Positions 7,786-16,634 are shown, counted from the stretch's first letter. The stretch is 64,000 nucleotides of DNA from Pseudomonas sp. DY-1 (GCF_003626975.1 NZ_CP032616.1:930001-994000), one strand, 5' to 3'. A program made the numbers and translations. The notes: generated by a model not told the origin, from the letters alone.

Positions 7786-8030
7786 GACAATCTCCGTGCA
7801 GGTTTGCGCCTTCCTCCCGATCTAACTGCAGCGCAGAAGCGCTACCTCCGCCAATCCGTCTGACGAGGGGGCAGTGCTGCTCGCTGGCGCGCAGGGCAGG
7901 GGCCGGGGTGAGGGGAGCAGGTTAGTGCGACAGCCTGTACGGCCTGTGTCAGAGGGTTCCCTTCATCGCGGAACCAGCTAACGCAGGCATAGGCGGCTCA
8001 TTCGCCTGGGGCAACGTAACTCTCCCAGGC

Positions 8031-8987
8031 TCATGCCCGGCGGAACTGCTTGCGGTAGGCAGACGGGGAGATCGAGAAGGCTGCTGTGAAATGCCGACGC
8101 AGCGACACGGTAGAGCCGAAACCAACGATATCGGCGATGTGCTCCATCGGCTTGTCACTGGTTTCCAGCAGGCGCTGCGCCGCGGACAGGCGATGGCCGA
8201 GGAGCCATTGGGTCAGCGTGGCGCCGGTCCTGGCCTTGAAGCGCCGGGTAAAGTTGCGTCGGCTCAATCCTGCGCGACTGGCCAGTTGGTCCAGTCCCAG
8301 GGGCTGATCGAGGTGTTCGATCGCCCAGTCCAGGGCCTTGCTCAGCAGGTCGTTGCCAGTGGGCTTGGGCAGCGGCTGCTCGATGTACTGCGCCTGGTCG
8401 CCGTTGCGGCAGGGGGCGACCACCAGGCGTCGTGCCACGTTGTTGGCCACTTCGGCGCCGTGGTCCTGGCGCAGCAGGTGCAGGCAACAGTCAATGGCCG
8501 CAGCGGTTCCTGCCGAGGTGAGGATGTCGCCGTCGTTGTGGAACAGCGCCTTCTGGTCCAGTTGCACATTGGGGTACTTGCGGGCGAAGTCGCTGCCCCA
8601 TACCCAGTGGGTGGAAGCCGTGCGTCCATCGAGCAAGCCTGCCTCGGCCAGCACGAAGGCGCCCAGGCACAGGCCCACGATGCGCGCGCCGCGCTGGTGC
8701 GCCATGCGCAGGGCCTCGAGGAGGGCTTCCGGCGGCCGCTCATCGGGGTCGCGCCAGGCAGGAATGATCACGGTATCGGCTTGAGCCAGCGCCGACAGGT
8801 CGTGTTGCACGGCCACATCGAACCCAGACAGAGTCGGCACAAGGCCGGTTCGCTCACCGCAGATCAGCAGGCGATAGCGGGCCACGCCCAGTCGGGCGAG
8901 GTTGTCGCCGAAGACGATGCAGGGCACCGAGAGATGAAACGAACTGATCCCGTCGAACGCGATCACCGCGATGGTGTGCTCTTCCAT
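8031..8987 (-). CDS. GlxA-type AraC family regulator (DJ-1/PfpI plus HTH)
   Basis: A transcription factor with an N-terminal DJ-1/PfpI-like domain (residues about 1-190, GLCLGAFVLAEAGLLDGR containing the nucleophile-elbow cysteine) and a C-terminal AraC double helix-turn-helix (about 215-318, from LDQLASRAGLSRRNFTRRF to VGFGSTVSLRRHF). I prefer the ATG at 8987, since MEEHTIAVIAFDG matches the family start and GGGA sits 6 bases upstream; an ATG at 9005 adds six residues. It is divergent from the cysteine hydrolase gene at 9140, with 152 bp between them, so it is the likely regulator of that gene. Confidence 0.88.
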   Translation of the reverse strand: MEEHTIAVIAFDGISSFHLSVPCIVFGDNLARLGVARYRLLICGERTGLVPTLSGFDVAVQHDLSALAQADTVIIPAWRDPDERPPEALLEALRMAHQRGARIVGLCLGAFVLAEAGLLDGRTASTHWVWGSDFARKYPNVQLDQKALFHNDGDILTSAGTAAAIDCCLHLLRQDHGAEVANNVARRLVVAPCRNGDQAQYIEQPLPKPTGNDLLSKALDWAIEHLDQPLGLDQLASRAGLSRRNFTRRFKARTGATLTQWLLGHRLSAAQRLLETSDKPMEHIADIVGFGSTVSLRRHFTAAFSISPSAYRKQFRRA

Positions 8988-9082
8988 TGAGTTCCCGGCA
9001 GTCATTGATTTGGCCCAAAACGATCACTTGTTGGCTTCCGGCGTGCTTTCGGCCAATGCGTTGCTGCCGGAAGCTTTCACCA

Positions 9083-9105
9083 CTTTCCGGCAATGGCCGG
9101 GAAAG
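9083..9105. promoter_or_regulatory. Inverted repeat between divergent regulator and hydrolase
   Basis: CTTTCCGGC (9083-9091) faces GCCGGGAAAG (9096-9105), an inverted repeat with one extra base. The related words TTCCGGC (about 9035) and GCCGGAAGC (9065-9073) lie just upstream, giving several similar elements in the GlxA-type regulator/hydrolase intergenic region. This is a candidate binding site for the adjacent regulator. Confidence 0.4.
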
Positions 9106-9139
9106 AGCGTTGAAGCATACAGACGAGTGAGGCAAAACC

Positions 9140-9745
9140 ATGAGTCACCCAACCATTCGCAACCTGACCGGCGCCGCCGCGCCCGAGTCCATCGACCCGA
9201 CGCGCAGCGCGTTGCTGCTGATCGACTTCCAGAACGAGTACTTCACCGGCCGCATGCCGCTGCCGGACGGCGAGCGCGCCCTGCGCAATGCCCGGCGCCT
9301 CGCTGAGCACGCCGACCAGTCGGGCATTCCGGTATTCCACGTCCAGCATGTGACCCCGGCGGGCAGCCCGATCTTTGCCGAAGACAGTGCCAGTGGCGCC
9401 TTCCATCGTGATCTGCAGCCCGCAGCGCAGCACCGGGTGGTGCGCAAGACTTCGGTCAGCGTGTTCCCGACCACCGATCTCGATCAGCAGTTGCGTGATG
9501 CGGGCGTCGATACGCTGATCATCGCCGGCTTGATGACCCATGCCTGCGTGGCGGGCGCAGCACGCGATGCGGTGCCCCTGGGGTACTCGGTGCTGGTGGC
9601 TGGCGACGCCTGCGCCACCCGCGACCTGGACAGCGGCGATGGCGTCGATCACGCCGCCCTGCACCGCGCTGCGCTGGCGAGCATCGACGACACCTTCGGC
9701 GACATCCTCAGCACCGAACAGATCCTGGCGCTACAGCTGCGCTAG
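9140..9745 (+). CDS. Isochorismatase-like cysteine hydrolase
   Basis: A 201-residue cytosolic hydrolase of the isochorismatase/nicotinamidase superfamily. The catalytic triad is readable: Asp in ALLLIDFQNEY (residue about 29), Lys in RVVRKTSVSVF (about 98) and Cys in AGLMTHACVAG (about 134). The family cleaves amides, carbamates or vinyl ethers, and the substrate is not apparent. Controlled, by position, by the divergent GlxA-type regulator. Two other members of the superfamily lie at 40945-41484 and 43159-43782. Confidence 0.88.
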   Translation: MSHPTIRNLTGAAAPESIDPTRSALLLIDFQNEYFTGRMPLPDGERALRNARRLAEHADQSGIPVFHVQHVTPAGSPIFAEDSASGAFHRDLQPAAQHRVVRKTSVSVFPTTDLDQQLRDAGVDTLIIAGLMTHACVAGAARDAVPLGYSVLVAGDACATRDLDSGDGVDHAALHRAALASIDDTFGDILSTEQILALQLR

Positions 9746-9794
9746 TCTCTCGCGCCGCACAGTGAGGGCCGGGCACGGCCTTCACTGCTCGCCA

Positions 9795-10229
9795 CTACGC
9801 CTTGCTCTTCGGCTTGGGAGCCGTCTTGCTCCAGCGCCGCTCGATGGCGCCGCTCGATGCTGCCTTCAGCAGCCGCTTGAAGGTCGGGCACTCCGAATGG
9901 CTCGGGGCGGGGCAGGCGGCCGCATGGCGCAGGCCATCGCTCATGGCTTCCAGACGCTTGACCAGGGCATCGATCTCATCGGCCTTGGCCGCCAGCAGCT
10001 CACGGTCGATGTTCGGTTCGCCGTTGGGCGAGAACATTGAGCGGATCTCATCCAGGGATAAGCCGGCCGCCTGCCCGAGGGAGATCAGTGCCAGCTGGTC
10101 AAGGATGCCGGGCGCGAACCAGCGCCTGGTCCCTTGTTGGCTGAGGGATGTGATCAGCCCCTTCTTTTCGTAGTAGCGCAGCGTGGAGGAGGGGAGTCCC
10201 GTGCGTCGGGCGACCTCGGCAATGTCCAT
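9795..10229 (-). CDS. MerR family transcriptional regulator
   Basis: A 144-residue regulator with the MerR N-terminal winged helix (DIAEVARRTGLPSSTLRYYEKKGL at residues 2-25), the dimerisation helix, and a C-terminal tail containing CPAPSHSEC that could bind a metal or sense redox change. A lysine-rich tail ends the protein. It is divergent from the DUF2938/flavodoxin/DUF2798 operon, with 81 bp between starts, where a MerR-like operator is seen. Confidence 0.9.
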   Translation of the reverse strand: MDIAEVARRTGLPSSTLRYYEKKGLITSLSQQGTRRWFAPGILDQLALISLGQAAGLSLDEIRSMFSPNGEPNIDRELLAAKADEIDALVKRLEAMSDGLRHAAACPAPSHSECPTFKRLLKAASSGAIERRWSKTAPKPKSKA

Positions 10230-10239
10230 CTGTAGCCCC

Positions 10240-10270
10240 TTGACTTGAAGTTGACTTCAACTTGCAGAGT
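10240..10270 (+). promoter_or_regulatory. Candidate MerR-type promoter/operator
   Basis: A -35-like TTGACT at 10240-10245 is followed after 19 bp by CAGAGT (10265-10270), a weak -10. The spacer holds TTGAAG-TTGA-CTTCAA (10245-10260), a perfect inverted repeat. A long spacer filled by a palindrome is the hallmark of MerR-regulated promoters. The direction fits the DUF2938 operon. Confidence 0.55.
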
Positions 10271-10310
10271 GAGCTCGACACTTCCCGTCGTCAACGAACA
10301 AGGGGCTCAC

Positions 10311-10796
10311 ATGAACGACATCATCAAGGTGGTCTGCATAGGAATCGGCGCCACCGCCGTCATGGACATCTGGCTGCTCTTTCTCAAGCGCCTGGGCGTT
10401 CCATCGCTCAACTTCGCCTTCATCGGGCGCTGGGTTGGCCACCTGCTACAGGGCCGCATCGCTCACGATGCCATTGCCAAGGCAGAACCCATTCCTGGTG
10501 AGCTGGCATTGGGCTGGGGTACCCATTACGCCATCGGCATCGGATTCGCGAGCTTGCTGGTGATGCTGGCCGGAACCGACTGGGCGGCCAACCCGACCCT
10601 GCTGCCTGCCGTACTGGTGGGCATGGGTACGGTCGTCGCGCCGTTGCTGGTGATGCAGCCGGCCATGGGTGCGGGCTTCTTCGCAAGCAAAACCCCAACG
10701 CCACTGAAGAACTGCCTGCGCAGCCTCGCCAACCACAGCGTCTTCGGCCTGGGGATGTTCCTCGCCGCCATCCTGGTGGACGGGATCGTCCGCTGA
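10311..10796 (+). CDS. DUF2938 family membrane protein
   Basis: A 161-residue inner-membrane protein with about four hydrophobic segments. It starts with MNDIIKVVCIGIGATAVMD, has RWVGHLLQGRIAHDAI in the first loop and PTPLKNCLRSLANHSVFGLG before the last helix, which match DUF2938. The ATG at 10311 has AGGGG 6-10 bases upstream; an upstream in-frame start would fall inside the MerR operator. First gene of a three-gene operon. No function is known for the family. Confidence 0.82.
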   Translation: MNDIIKVVCIGIGATAVMDIWLLFLKRLGVPSLNFAFIGRWVGHLLQGRIAHDAIAKAEPIPGELALGWGTHYAIGIGFASLLVMLAGTDWAANPTLLPAVLVGMGTVVAPLLVMQPAMGAGFFASKTPTPLKNCLRSLANHSVFGLGMFLAAILVDGIVR

Positions 10797-10835
10797 TTTC
10801 CACCCTCGTCACCCCATCACGTGGAGCCGCACTTC

Positions 10836-11411
10836 ATGAAAAAACTTGCCGTCATCTACCACAGCGCCCATGGGCACACTGAACACATTGCCCGGCAGAT
10901 CTGCGAAGGCGCCCAGGACATGACCAATACCGAAGTCCACCTGCTCAGGGCGGACGACCTCGCCACGGCGCCTGATCAACTGTTGCAATTCGATGGATTC
11001 GTCCTGGGCTCGCCCACCTATTTCGGCGGCGTTTCCGGGGTCTTCAAGACGTTCATGGATGCCACAGGGCCGCTTTGGCGTGCCCAGAAACTGAAAGGGC
11101 GCCTGGCAGCCGGCTTCACCGTGTCGTCACTGGCGGCAGGCGATAAACAGTCGACCTTGATGGCGCTGTTCGTCTTCTCCATGCAGCACGGCATGCTTTG
11201 GGTGGGCAATCCCATCCTGCCAGAGCAGCACGCGGGTGTTCCTTACCAAGAAGCTGCCAACCGACTGGGTTCCTGGTCGGGTCTCATGGCCCAGTCCAGT
11301 CACTCGGCACCAGCCGACCAGTTCGCGCCGGGAGATGTGAAGACCGCAAGAATGTTCGGCCGGAACGTCGCCGAGGCCCTTCACCGGCTGAACGTGGAGG
11401 CAGTGTCATGA
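10836..11411 (+). CDS. Flavodoxin-like NAD(P)H:quinone/FMN reductase (WrbA-like)
   Basis: A 191-residue cytoplasmic flavoprotein. The FMN phosphate loop is IYHSAHGHTEHIA at residues 6-18, and the second flavin loop is GSPTYFGGVSGVFKTFMD near residue 55. It resembles WrbA and the NAD(P)H-dependent FMN reductases that reduce quinones by two electrons. I chose the ATG at 10836 because the beta-strand KKLAVIYHS starts there and GGAG lies upstream. It follows the DUF2938 gene by 39 bp and overlaps the DUF2798 gene by 4 bp. Confidence 0.87.
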   Translation: MKKLAVIYHSAHGHTEHIARQICEGAQDMTNTEVHLLRADDLATAPDQLLQFDGFVLGSPTYFGGVSGVFKTFMDATGPLWRAQKLKGRLAAGFTVSSLAAGDKQSTLMALFVFSMQHGMLWVGNPILPEQHAGVPYQEAANRLGSWSGLMAQSSHSAPADQFAPGDVKTARMFGRNVAEALHRLNVEAVS

Positions 11412-11635
11412 TTCCCCGCCGTTTCGCCCCGCTGCTGTTCGGCCTGATCCTTTCCGGGCTCATGTCCCTGCTGGTGTCCGGCATCTCCACCTGGCGCGCC
11501 GCCGGGCCGGTGCCGGACTTTCCCGCGCTCTGGCTCGGTGCCTGGCTCATGGCCTGGCTGGTCGCCTTTCCCGTGGTGCTGCTGGTGTCGCCAATGGCGC
11601 GCCGGCTGGTGGAGGTGTTGGTAGGGAGGGGCTGA
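11408..11635 (+). CDS. DUF2798 family small membrane protein
   Basis: A 75-residue protein with two transmembrane helices: FAPLLFGLILSGLMSLLVSG and ALWLGAWLMAWLVAFPVVLL. It ends with SPMARRLVEVLVG, which is usual for DUF2798. The ATG overlaps the stop of the flavodoxin-like gene (ATGA), so translation is probably coupled. Role unknown; its place in the operon suggests the three proteins work together under MerR control. Confidence 0.85.
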   Translation: MIPRRFAPLLFGLILSGLMSLLVSGISTWRAAGPVPDFPALWLGAWLMAWLVAFPVVLLVSPMARRLVEVLVGRG

Positions 11636-11654
11636 AGCACGTCACGAGGGCGTA

Positions 11655-11712
11655 GATTGAGTCGGGCGGCGTTCCGCGAGCGAAGCGAAACCCAACGCCT
11701 GGCGGATTGGCC
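11655..11712. repeat. Intergenic palindromic repeat
   Basis: GGCGGCGTTCCGCGAGCGAAGCGAAACCCAACGCC resembles, in parts and with mismatches, the mobile intergenic palindromes containing '..GCGAAGCG..CCAACG' found in Pseudomonas; a related sequence with GTTGGGCTTCGCTGCGC lies at 27080-27112. Positioned between converging genes. Confidence 0.45.
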
Positions 11713-11716
11713 CGCC

Positions 11717-12283
11717 TCAATTCAACCGATACTTCGCCAGCTCATCCTTGGTCAGCACGCGCATGCGCGTCGGCTCGATGCTGTTCATCTCGTCCAGCAG
11801 GCTCAGGGGGACGTTCATGTCCCTGAGGTAGGCGGTCGGGCTGTAGCCGACGCCGGTGGGGGCTGCGAGGGCGGAGTCGCCGTGGGGGAAGTAGGGGCGG
11901 TGCAGGCCCACGTAGCCGCGTACGGTCCTGGTGCGACCGGCGGCCAGCAGGTAGACGCAAGTCCCCTGGCACACACCGTCGGTGGGCACCATCACGTCGA
12001 ATCCGGTTTCCCGCAGCAACCGGCCCATGCGGATGGCTTCGGTGACGCTGCCGCCGATGCTGTCCAGCAGCGCAAGCTTGCGGTCGAACTTGCCGGGGTT
12101 GGCACGCAGGCCCTTCATCAGCGCTTCGTAGTCACCGGGGGCGATGTCTTCCGAAACCTGCACGGCGAGTATCCGGCCCGCCTTGGTGTTCTGGACGGGC
12201 TGGACTTCCACCTTGGCGAAGGTGGCGGCCGAGCAAAGGGTGGCAAGGCAGAAGACGACGGCCCGGATTGCGGTACGGCTCAT
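11717..12283 (-). CDS. Periplasmic ClpP-like/crotonase-fold protein (COG3904 type)
   Basis: A 188-residue exported protein. Residues 1-23 form a signal peptide ending AATFA. The mature part has the ClpP-like pattern LDSIGGSVTEAIRMGRLL followed by a block with two cysteines (GVCQGTCVYLLAAG), where serine peptidases of this fold carry the nucleophile. A nucleophilic serine is not obvious here. I chose the ATG at 12283, since an upstream start would add 45 residues before the signal peptide. Next to the fec genes but on the opposite strand; function unknown. Confidence 0.72.
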   Translation of the reverse strand: MSRTAIRAVVFCLATLCSAATFAKVEVQPVQNTKAGRILAVQVSEDIAPGDYEALMKGLRANPGKFDRKLALLDSIGGSVTEAIRMGRLLRETGFDVMVPTDGVCQGTCVYLLAAGRTRTVRGYVGLHRPYFPHGDSALAAPTGVGYSPTAYLRDMNVPLSLLDEMNSIEPTRMRVLTKDELAKYRLN

Positions 12284-12417
12284 GGAGCAGGCTCTTTCTG
12301 GGGAACGGTTGGCGACGGTCGGAGAAGATACCGAAAAAAGGTGCCAAGTCTCCATATGACTTGAAAAGGGGCGTTCGTCGGGCGGGCAATCAGGGGGGAT
12401 GAGGGGAAATTGCGGCA

Positions 12418-12436
12418 ATATATGAGAGGCATTATC
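12418..12436 (+). promoter_or_regulatory. Fur-box-like sequence upstream of fecI
   Basis: The 19 bases from 12418 match 12 positions of the Fur consensus, with an intact right half GCATTATC followed by ATTC. It lies about 40 bp before the sigma factor start, as expected for an iron-repressed fecI promoter. Confidence 0.6.
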
Positions 12437-12476
12437 ATTCGCGACTTTCTGTTTCCGGCTTCTCCCAATCCCCTAG

Positions 12477-12968
12477 ATGCGCAAGCGCGAACACGGATTC
12501 TTCGAACATTATGAAGAGCTCATCGGCACCTGGACCCGCCGACTGAGAAGCCGCCATCGCGCCGAGGATTTCGCCCACGATGCATTCGTCCGGGTGCTGG
12601 AGACCGAGCAGGAAAACGTCAAGCAGCCCCGTGCCTACCTCCACCAGACGACCCGCAATATTGCGGTCGACCATTTCCGCCGCGAGGAACGCCGCGCCCA
12701 ACTGGAGGTGGGCATCGCAGGTGACGGCGATGAGTCGAAGGATGATCCCGAATCCTATATGCACGCAGTCCAGTTGGCGGATTCCATCGAAAAGGCCCTG
12801 GCCGAATTGCCGGTGAACTGCCGCCAGGTGTTCGTCTGGCAGAAGCTCGAAGGGCTGAGCCAGGCCGAGATCGCCGAGCGCCTGGGGTTATCCAGGAACA
12901 TGGTCGAGCGGTATATGATCCGCACCATTCGTCACCTGCGTGAGCGCCTGGATTTGAGCGCCACATGA
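12477..12968 (+). CDS. fecI: FecI-like ECF sigma factor (iron starvation)
   Basis: A 163-residue ECF sigma factor. Region 2 includes LRSRHRAEDFAHDAFVRVLE and TTRNIAVDHFRREERRAQL, and region 4 includes LPVNCRQVFVWQKLEGLSQAEIAERLGLSRNMVERYM. It directs RNA polymerase to the promoter of the receptor gene when the anti-sigma factor FecR relays a signal from FecA. The following fecR start overlaps its stop codon. A Fur-box-like sequence precedes it, so repression by iron is likely. Confidence 0.93.
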   Translation: MRKREHGFFEHYEELIGTWTRRLRSRHRAEDFAHDAFVRVLETEQENVKQPRAYLHQTTRNIAVDHFRREERRAQLEVGIAGDGDESKDDPESYMHAVQLADSIEKALAELPVNCRQVFVWQKLEGLSQAEIAERLGLSRNMVERYMIRTIRHLRERLDLSAT

Positions 12969-14023
12969 ACCGGAACCACCCCACAGGGCATCAAGCCCCG
13001 AGCCATGGACACCAACCGCAGCCTGATTCCCGCCATCTGGATGGCAGCCTGATGAAGCAAGCCGATTCCGCCGACTGCAAGGTGCGCGATGAAGCCGCCC
13101 GGTGGTTCAGTCGCAACCGCGACCCCGAGCAGGGCATCGACGAACGCCGCCTCTTTGAATCCTGGCTGGCGGCGGATGCGTCGCACCGATCCGAGTACCG
13201 CCTGCTGGAACGGATGTGGATCGCCGTCGATCTGATTCCCGAGCAACGCTTGCGTGAGTTCTGCACCGCAGAAGTCCGACCTCTACCGGTGCGGTCGCGC
13301 CGGCGCTTCCTGCAAGGCACGCTTGCCGCAGCGGCCAGTGTGGTGCTGGCGGGCGGCGCGACCTACGTTTTCGATCCGTTCTCGTTACGGGGCGAAAGCT
13401 ACGCAACCCAATTAGGCGAACGCCGCCAGGTCACCCTGGCCGACGGCTCGACCCTCGACCTCAATGGACGCACCCGTATCACCGTTATCTACAGCGCAGA
13501 CCGCAGGCTGGTGCGCCTGGAGGCCGGCGAAGCGATGTTCGGCGTGACGCCGGACAAGGCACGCCCCTTCGTGGTCGAGGCCGGAGCAGGTCGCGTCACC
13601 GTCACCGGCACTCGTTTCAATGTTCGCCGGGATGCGTCAGGCGTGCGCGTGGCCGTGGAGTCGGGGCGAGTGCTGGTCGTGGGCGAACAGGGCGAGGCCA
13701 GCCGTCCCCTGCTGGGCGGTGACGGGGTCCGGGTGGCGGCAGATGGCGTGGTCGGGCCTGTGCAGCGCATCGATATCGCGAGCATTACCGCCTGGCGCGA
13801 GGGCAAGCTGATCTTCAATGACGTGCCGCTCGCAGAAGTGGCGCAAGAGGTGTCCCGTTACCGGGAACTACCCCTGAGGGTTGTGCCGGAAGTGGCCGAT
13901 TTGCGCTTCTCCAGCGTGTTCCGCGCCGATGATACAAACGCCTTGCTGGCGGCCCTTCCGCGCATCCTTCCGGTCAAGGTCAGGACCCTGCCTGACGGTT
14001 CAAGCGAAATAATTCCGTTTTAG
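12965..14023 (+). CDS. fecR: FecR-type anti-sigma factor/transmembrane regulator
   Basis: Inner-membrane sigma-factor regulator. It has a cytoplasmic DUF4880-like domain (DEAARWFSRNRD to HRSEYRLLERMW), a transmembrane helix near residues 117-137 (LQGTLAAAASVVLAGGATYVF), the FecR domain starting at YATQLGERRQVTLADGS, and a C-terminal STN-interacting domain ending DGSSEIIPF. The ATG at 12965 overlaps fecI and gives 352 residues; a start at 13052 (MKQADSAD) would give 323 residues, nearer the usual size, and would drop a histidine-rich stretch. It transmits the receptor signal to FecI. Confidence 0.92.
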   Translation: MNRNHPTGHQAPSHGHQPQPDSRHLDGSLMKQADSADCKVRDEAARWFSRNRDPEQGIDERRLFESWLAADASHRSEYRLLERMWIAVDLIPEQRLREFCTAEVRPLPVRSRRRFLQGTLAAAASVVLAGGATYVFDPFSLRGESYATQLGERRQVTLADGSTLDLNGRTRITVIYSADRRLVRLEAGEAMFGVTPDKARPFVVEAGAGRVTVTGTRFNVRRDASGVRVAVESGRVLVVGEQGEASRPLLGGDGVRVAADGVVGPVQRIDIASITAWREGKLIFNDVPLAEVAQEVSRYRELPLRVVPEVADLRFSSVFRADDTNALLAALPRILPVKVRTLPDGSSEIIPF

Positions 14024-14112
14024 ATTCAGGTTTTTCTTCTGTCGTTCGTCTTCTCGTCCGACTCTTTGCGCCCAGTGAAGTGCAGGGCGCTTTCTTTCAG
14101 GACCGGACGAAC

Positions 14113-16575
14113 GTGAACAACGAAGTAACGCAACAAGCTGTGTCGCCAGATTCCTCCCGCAAGACTCCCCGCACACAACGCTGGCTGCCCCTGAGCCTGG
14201 CCATCGCCCTGGCTGTCGGCAGCCTCGGCGCTGAAGCTGCCGAGCGCACTGAAGTCCATATTCCCGCGCAATCCCTGGCCGGGGCCCTGGGGCAACTGGG
14301 CAAGCAGACGTCGCTACAGCTGTTCTTCAGCCCTGACCTGGTGGCCGGCAAGCAGGCTCCCGCAGTGGATGGCAACCTGCTGCCGGAAGAAGTCCTCGCG
14401 ACCTTGCTGCAAGGCAGTGGCCTGACCTTCGACCTCACCGACGGTACCGCCATCCTGCGTCGCGTCTCCAGCGAAGAGCAGGGCGCTTCGGCGATGGAAC
14501 TGCCAGCTTCGAGCATCACCGTCGTAGGTGACTGGTTGGGTACTGCCGAAGATGCCGTGGTGCAGAACCATCCCGGAGCCCGCACCGTGGTGCGCCGCGA
14601 GGCGATGGTCGAGAAGGGCGCAATGAACGTGCGTGACGCCTTGCGCGCGGTACCCGGCGTGCAGGTCCAGGAGTCCAACGGTACCGGCGGCAGCGATATT
14701 GCCCTCAACCTCGGGGTGCGCGGCCTGACTTCGCGTCTTTCCCCGCGCTCCACTGTACTGATCGACGGTGTGCCGGCCGCCTTCGCTCCCTATGGCCAGC
14801 CGCAGCTGTCGATGGCACCGATCTCCATCGGTAACCTCGACAGCATCGACGTGGTCCGGGGCGCTGGCTCCGTGCGCTATGGCCCGCAGAACGTTGGCGG
14901 CGTAATCAACTTCGTGACCCGCGCCATCCCGGAGAAGTTCTCCGGCGAAGTCGGCACCACCATGGAAGACACCGCCCACGGTGGCTGGAAGTACCTCAAC
15001 AACGCTTTTCTCGGCGGTACCGCCGACAACGGCATCGGCGCCGCGCTGCTCTACTCGGGCGTGAACGGTGACGGTTACCGCGACGGCAACAACAACAACG
15101 ACATCGACGACGTCATGCTCAAGACCCACTGGGCGCCTACCGAGCAGGACGACATCTCGCTGAACTTCCATTACTACGATGCCACCGCCGACATGCCGGG
15201 CGGCCTCACCCAGGCGCAGTACGATGACAACCCATTCCAGTCCGACCGCGACTGGGATGACTTCAGTGGCCGTCGCAAGGACGTCTCGCTGAAGTACCTG
15301 CGCCAGATCGACGACGTCACCCAGTTCGAAGTCCTGACCTACTACAGCGACAGCTTCCGTGGCAGCCATATCGCCAGCCGCGACAAGGCTTTCCTGAGCT
15401 CCTTCCCGCGCAGCTACTACACCTACGGCTTCGAGCCGCGTGTTTCGCGCATCTTTTTCGCCGGTGACAGCACTCACGAAGTGGGTGTTGGCTATCGCTA
15501 CCTGAAGGAAGCCATGCACGAAGAGACCAGCCGCGTGCGTTTGGTGAACAACGTGCCGACGCCCACTACCGGCCCATCGGCAGACGGTCACGTCTACCAG
15601 GACCGCACCGGTGGAACCGAGGCCAATGCCTTCTACATCGACGACAAGATCGATGTCGGCAACTGGACCATCACCCCCGGAGTGCGCTTCGAGAGCATCA
15701 ACACCGACTGGCATGACCGCCCGGTGCGCGGCACCAACGGTGTGCCGGTGCAGGAGAAGAACCGCAGCAAGGATTACAACGAGCCGCTGCCGGCTATCAG
15801 CGTGATGTATCACCTCTCCGATGCCTGGAAGCTGTTCGCCAACTACGAGACCTCGTTCGGCAGCCTGCAGTATTTCCAGATCGGCCAGGGCGGCATCGGC
15901 GACAGTACTGCCAATGGCCTGGAGCCTGAGAAGGCCAAGACCTACGAGGTCGGTACACGTTACAACGGCGACACCTGGGGCGGCGAAGCGACGCTGTTCT
16001 ACATCGACTTCGACCATGAGCTGCAGTACATCAGCAACGACGTGGGCTGGACCAACCTGGGCGCCACCAAGCACCAGGGCCTGGAATTGTCCGGCCACTA
16101 CAACCTGGATGAACTGCTTTCCGGCCTGAGCCTGACCGGCACCTACACCTTCACCCGTGCCACCTACGAAGGCGACATCCCGGGCTTCAAGACCCGTGAC
16201 CTGCCGTTCTACTCGCGTCATGTGGCCAACGTCGGCCTGCGTTACCAGGTCGATCGCTGGACCTACAACTTCGACGGCTACGCCCAGTCCGGCCAACGCG
16301 CACCGGGCACCGGTATCGATGCCAACGGCAACTTCACCGGCGACTACATCACTGAACCGACCGCCGATGGCCAGTTCGGCGACATCCCCGGCTACGTGAC
16401 CTGGAGCGCCCGCGGTGCCTATGACTTTGGCGAACAGCTGTCCAACCTGAAGCTGGGTGTGGGGGTGAAGAACATCTTCGACAAGCAGTACTTCACCCGT
16501 TCCAGCGACAACAACGCGGGCATCTACGTCGGCCAGCCGCGCACCTGGTACATCCAGGCCAGCGTAGGGTTCTGA
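14113..16575 (+). CDS. fecA: FecA-like TonB-dependent receptor with STN signalling domain
   Basis: Outer-membrane receptor for a ferric chelate, most similar in pattern to the ferric dicitrate receptor FecA. A signal peptide (LPLSLAIALAVGSLGAEA) is followed by the secretin/TonB N-terminal domain, which contacts FecR in the periplasm. The plug has GVRGLTSRLSPRSTVLIDGVP, and APYGQPQLSMAPISIGNLDSI with VVRGAGSVRYGPQNVGG is the FecA-type block. The barrel ends in a terminal phenylalanine (YIQASVGF). GTG at 14113 with AGGA upstream is preferred; an ATG at 14080 adds eleven residues. Iron citrate is the inferred ligand, but other ferric chelates are possible. Confidence 0.93.
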   Translation: MNNEVTQQAVSPDSSRKTPRTQRWLPLSLAIALAVGSLGAEAAERTEVHIPAQSLAGALGQLGKQTSLQLFFSPDLVAGKQAPAVDGNLLPEEVLATLLQGSGLTFDLTDGTAILRRVSSEEQGASAMELPASSITVVGDWLGTAEDAVVQNHPGARTVVRREAMVEKGAMNVRDALRAVPGVQVQESNGTGGSDIALNLGVRGLTSRLSPRSTVLIDGVPAAFAPYGQPQLSMAPISIGNLDSIDVVRGAGSVRYGPQNVGGVINFVTRAIPEKFSGEVGTTMEDTAHGGWKYLNNAFLGGTADNGIGAALLYSGVNGDGYRDGNNNNDIDDVMLKTHWAPTEQDDISLNFHYYDATADMPGGLTQAQYDDNPFQSDRDWDDFSGRRKDVSLKYLRQIDDVTQFEVLTYYSDSFRGSHIASRDKAFLSSFPRSYYTYGFEPRVSRIFFAGDSTHEVGVGYRYLKEAMHEETSRVRLVNNVPTPTTGPSADGHVYQDRTGGTEANAFYIDDKIDVGNWTITPGVRFESINTDWHDRPVRGTNGVPVQEKNRSKDYNEPLPAISVMYHLSDAWKLFANYETSFGSLQYFQIGQGGIGDSTANGLEPEKAKTYEVGTRYNGDTWGGEATLFYIDFDHELQYISNDVGWTNLGATKHQGLELSGHYNLDELLSGLSLTGTYTFTRATYEGDIPGFKTRDLPFYSRHVANVGLRYQVDRWTYNFDGYAQSGQRAPGTGIDANGNFTGDYITEPTADGQFGDIPGYVTWSARGAYDFGEQLSNLKLGVGVKNIFDKQYFTRSSDNNAGIYVGQPRTWYIQASVGF

Positions 16576-16593
16576 CGCGAGGGCATTAATCTC

Positions 16594-16634
16594 CTGTGGG
16601 GCGATTTCAATCGCGAGTGAACTCGCTCCCACAG
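16594..16634. repeat. REP-like palindrome after fecA
   Basis: CTGTGGG and CCCACAG frame two nested stems (GCGATTTCAATCGC and GCGAGTGAACTCGC) just after the fecA stop. This matches the general shape of Pseudomonas REP elements, which often follow operons. No U tract follows. Confidence 0.65.

Noticed and set aside
14314..16632. A 772-codon open frame on the minus strand opposite fecA
   Set aside because: Its composition is that of the antisense of a GC-rich gene, with no family motif, and fecA is strongly supported on the other strand.
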